Below are positions 5,861 to 7,168 of a DNA stretch of 7,168 bases, piece by piece (position 1 is the first letter of the stretch; every line of letters begins with the position of its first letter). Position numbers and translations under genes: made by a program. Source of the DNA: an uncultured Mucilaginibacter sp. GTDB taxonomy: Bacteria > Bacteroidota > Bacteroidia > Sphingobacteriales > Sphingobacteriaceae. The notes under the pieces are model-generated. The model saw only the letters and a program-made list of their open reading frames with translations, was not told the origin of the DNA and ran no database searches. The stretch is from assembly GCA_903885865.1 (NCBI GenBank), contig CAISKH010000644.1:1-7168 (forward strand), given 5' to 3'.

Positions 5861-7168
5861 TTACCTCAGCAAATTTTTCCAGCTCACCAGTTCCCCTATA
5901 ATTTTATCCAGGTCGCTGGCAGCAACACGCTCCTGCTGCATGGTATCGCGGTGGCGAATAGTTACAGTATCGTCTTCTAACGTTTGATGGTCCACAGTGA
6001 CGCAAAATGGAGTGCCAATAGCATCCTGGCGGCGGTAGCGTTTGCCAATAGCATCTTTTTCTTCGTATTGCAGGTTAAAATCTACTTTTAGCTTATCCAT
6101 AATCTCTCGCGCCTTTTCGGGCAGACCATCTTTTTTTATCAGCGGGAAAATGGCGGCTTTAACAGGGGCAAGGCAGGGGTGCAGGCGCAATACGGTTCGG
6201 CTATCCTGTTTTTCGTCGGTGCTCAGGTCTTCTTCGTCAAAAGCATTGATCATGGTGAGCAAAAACATGCGGTCTAAACCAATAGATGTTTCAATTACGT
6301 AAGGGATATAGTTACCATAAGGCTTGCCGTCTGCGTCAAGTTCCGGGTCAAAATACTGCATTTTTTTGCCCGAAAATTTTTGATGCTGGCTCAGATCGAA
6401 ATCGGTGCGGCTATGTATGCCTTCCACTTCTTTAAACCCGAATGGAAAATCATATTCAATATCAACCGCTGCATTGGCATAATGCGCCAGCTTTACATGG
6501 TCGTGAAAGCGGTATTTGGCCGCGTCGGTACCCAGAGCCAGGTGCCATTGCAGGCGGGTTTCTTTCCATTTTTTGTACCATTCCATCTCGGTGCCGGGGC
6601 GTACAAAAAATTGCATTTCCATCTGCTCAAACTCCCGCATGCGGATGATGAACTGGCGGGCAATAACTTCGTTACGAAAAGCCTTGCCAATTTGGGCAAT
6701 ACCAAACGGAATCTTCATCCTGCCCGATTTTTGCACGTTCAAATAATTTACAAATATACCCTGCGCGGTTTCGGGGCGCAGATAGATCAGGTCGGCATCA
6801 TCAGCTATGGCGCCCATCTGGGTGCTGAACATGAGGTTAAACTGGCGTACGTCTGTCCAGTTGCGGGTACCGCTTACAGGGTCGGCAATTTCATGCTCTA
6901 TTATTAGCTCTTTAAGGCGTTGCAGATCCTCATTTTTCAGCGCCTCATCCATCGCTATTTGCAATGCTTCGGCTTTATCGGTTTTGCCATCCTTATCGTA
7001 GCGGGCTATTTTATCTTCCAGCAACTGATCGGCACGGTAGCGTTTATTAGAGTCTTTATTATCTATCATGGGGTCGCTGAAACCATCAACGTGGCCACTG
7101 GCCTTCCATATTTTGGGGTGCATAAATATGGCCGAATCAATACCAACAATATTTTCGTGCATTTGCAC
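5861..7168 (-). CDS. glyS: Glycyl-tRNA synthetase, single-chain class II type (5' end beyond window)
   Basis: Charges tRNA-Gly with glycine in the cytoplasm. The window holds the C-terminal 435 residues; the gene runs off the right edge, and the GTG at the very end is an internal valine codon in the conserved VQMHENIVGIDSAIF segment, not a start. By family comparison several tens of N-terminal residues are missing. Within the fragment: LRPETAQG at 130-137, class II motif 2 with FRNE at 164-167 and REFEQ at 178-182, the EGIHSRTDFDLSQH block at 249-262, motif 3 SIGLDR at 295-300, and the anticodon-binding domain from about 325 to 425 (LAPVKAAIFP; RYRRQDAIGTPFCV). This is the single-chain dimeric enzyme of Bacteroidota, archaea and eukaryotes, not the bacterial alpha/beta heterotetramer. 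The reading frame is intact to the TAA stop, and a terminator-like hairpin follows. Confidence 0.97.
   Translation of the reverse strand: MQMHENIVGIDSAIFMHPKIWKASGHVDGFSDPMIDNKDSNKRYRADQLLEDKIARYDKDGKTDKAEALQIAMDEALKNEDLQRLKELIIEHEIADPVSGTRNWTDVRQFNLMFSTQMGAIADDADLIYLRPETAQGIFVNYLNVQKSGRMKIPFGIAQIGKAFRNEVIARQFIIRMREFEQMEMQFFVRPGTEMEWYKKWKETRLQWHLALGTDAAKYRFHDHVKLAHYANAAVDIEYDFPFGFKEVEGIHSRTDFDLSQHQKFSGKKMQYFDPELDADGKPYGNYIPYVIETSIGLDRMFLLTMINAFDEEDLSTDEKQDSRTVLRLHPCLAPVKAAIFPLIKKDGLPEKAREIMDKLKVDFNLQYEEKDAIGKRYRRQDAIGTPFCVTVDHQTLEDDTVTIRHRDTMQQERVAASDLDKIIGELVSWKNLLR

Noticed and set aside
6380..6907. Open frame of 175 codons on the + strand
   Set aside because: It lies entirely inside glyS on the opposite strand, whose product is conserved throughout; its translation resembles no family and is a shadow.

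Overview
The window most likely comes from a Bacteroidota (Bacteroidetes) chromosome. A Sphingobacteriaceae member such as Mucilaginibacter or Pedobacter is my best guess, inferred from protein style and not proven. The evidence is a moderate-to-low GC content, AT-rich intergenic DNA, starts without clear Shine-Dalgarno sequences, a promoter matching the TTTG / TAnnTTTG pattern of this phylum, a periplasmic TPR-type sensor kinase and a single-chain glycyl-tRNA synthetase.

Layout. The left part (63-2670) is read on the + strand and encodes three exported proteins: an M15-family zinc peptidase acting on cell-wall peptides (63-815), then two tandem paralogues that look like CBM9-type beta-sandwich proteins of unknown ligand (894-1703 and 1786-2670). 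The right part (2678 to the window end) is read on the - strand. In transcription order it holds glyS (3' three quarters or more only, running off the right edge), a 278-base gap with a strong terminator-like hairpin and a pair of 15-base dyad repeats, a TPR histidine kinase without a partner regulator in the window (5582-3378), and a HigBA-type toxin-antitoxin pair (3293-2678). The two halves meet tail to tail with only 7 bases between stop codons (2671-2677).

How the genes relate. The three left genes share export signals and orientation but have gaps of 78-82 bases with candidate promoters, so they need not be one operon. The higB-higA pair is a clear unit: the toxin comes first, there is a 7-base gap before the antitoxin, and the upstream DNA carries two inverted repeats of identical 7-7-7 geometry laid over a perfect-looking Bacteroidota promoter. 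This is the best-resolved regulatory structure in the window. The sensor kinase and glyS appear to be independent units.

I do not see a previously undescribed multi-gene system here. The items most worth a second look are the higBA operator-promoter layout, the duplicated CBM9-like pair with a lineage-specific insertion, the cysteine-bearing tail of the peptidase, and the dyad repeats behind glyS. No tRNA, rRNA, CRISPR array or insertion sequence was recognised.
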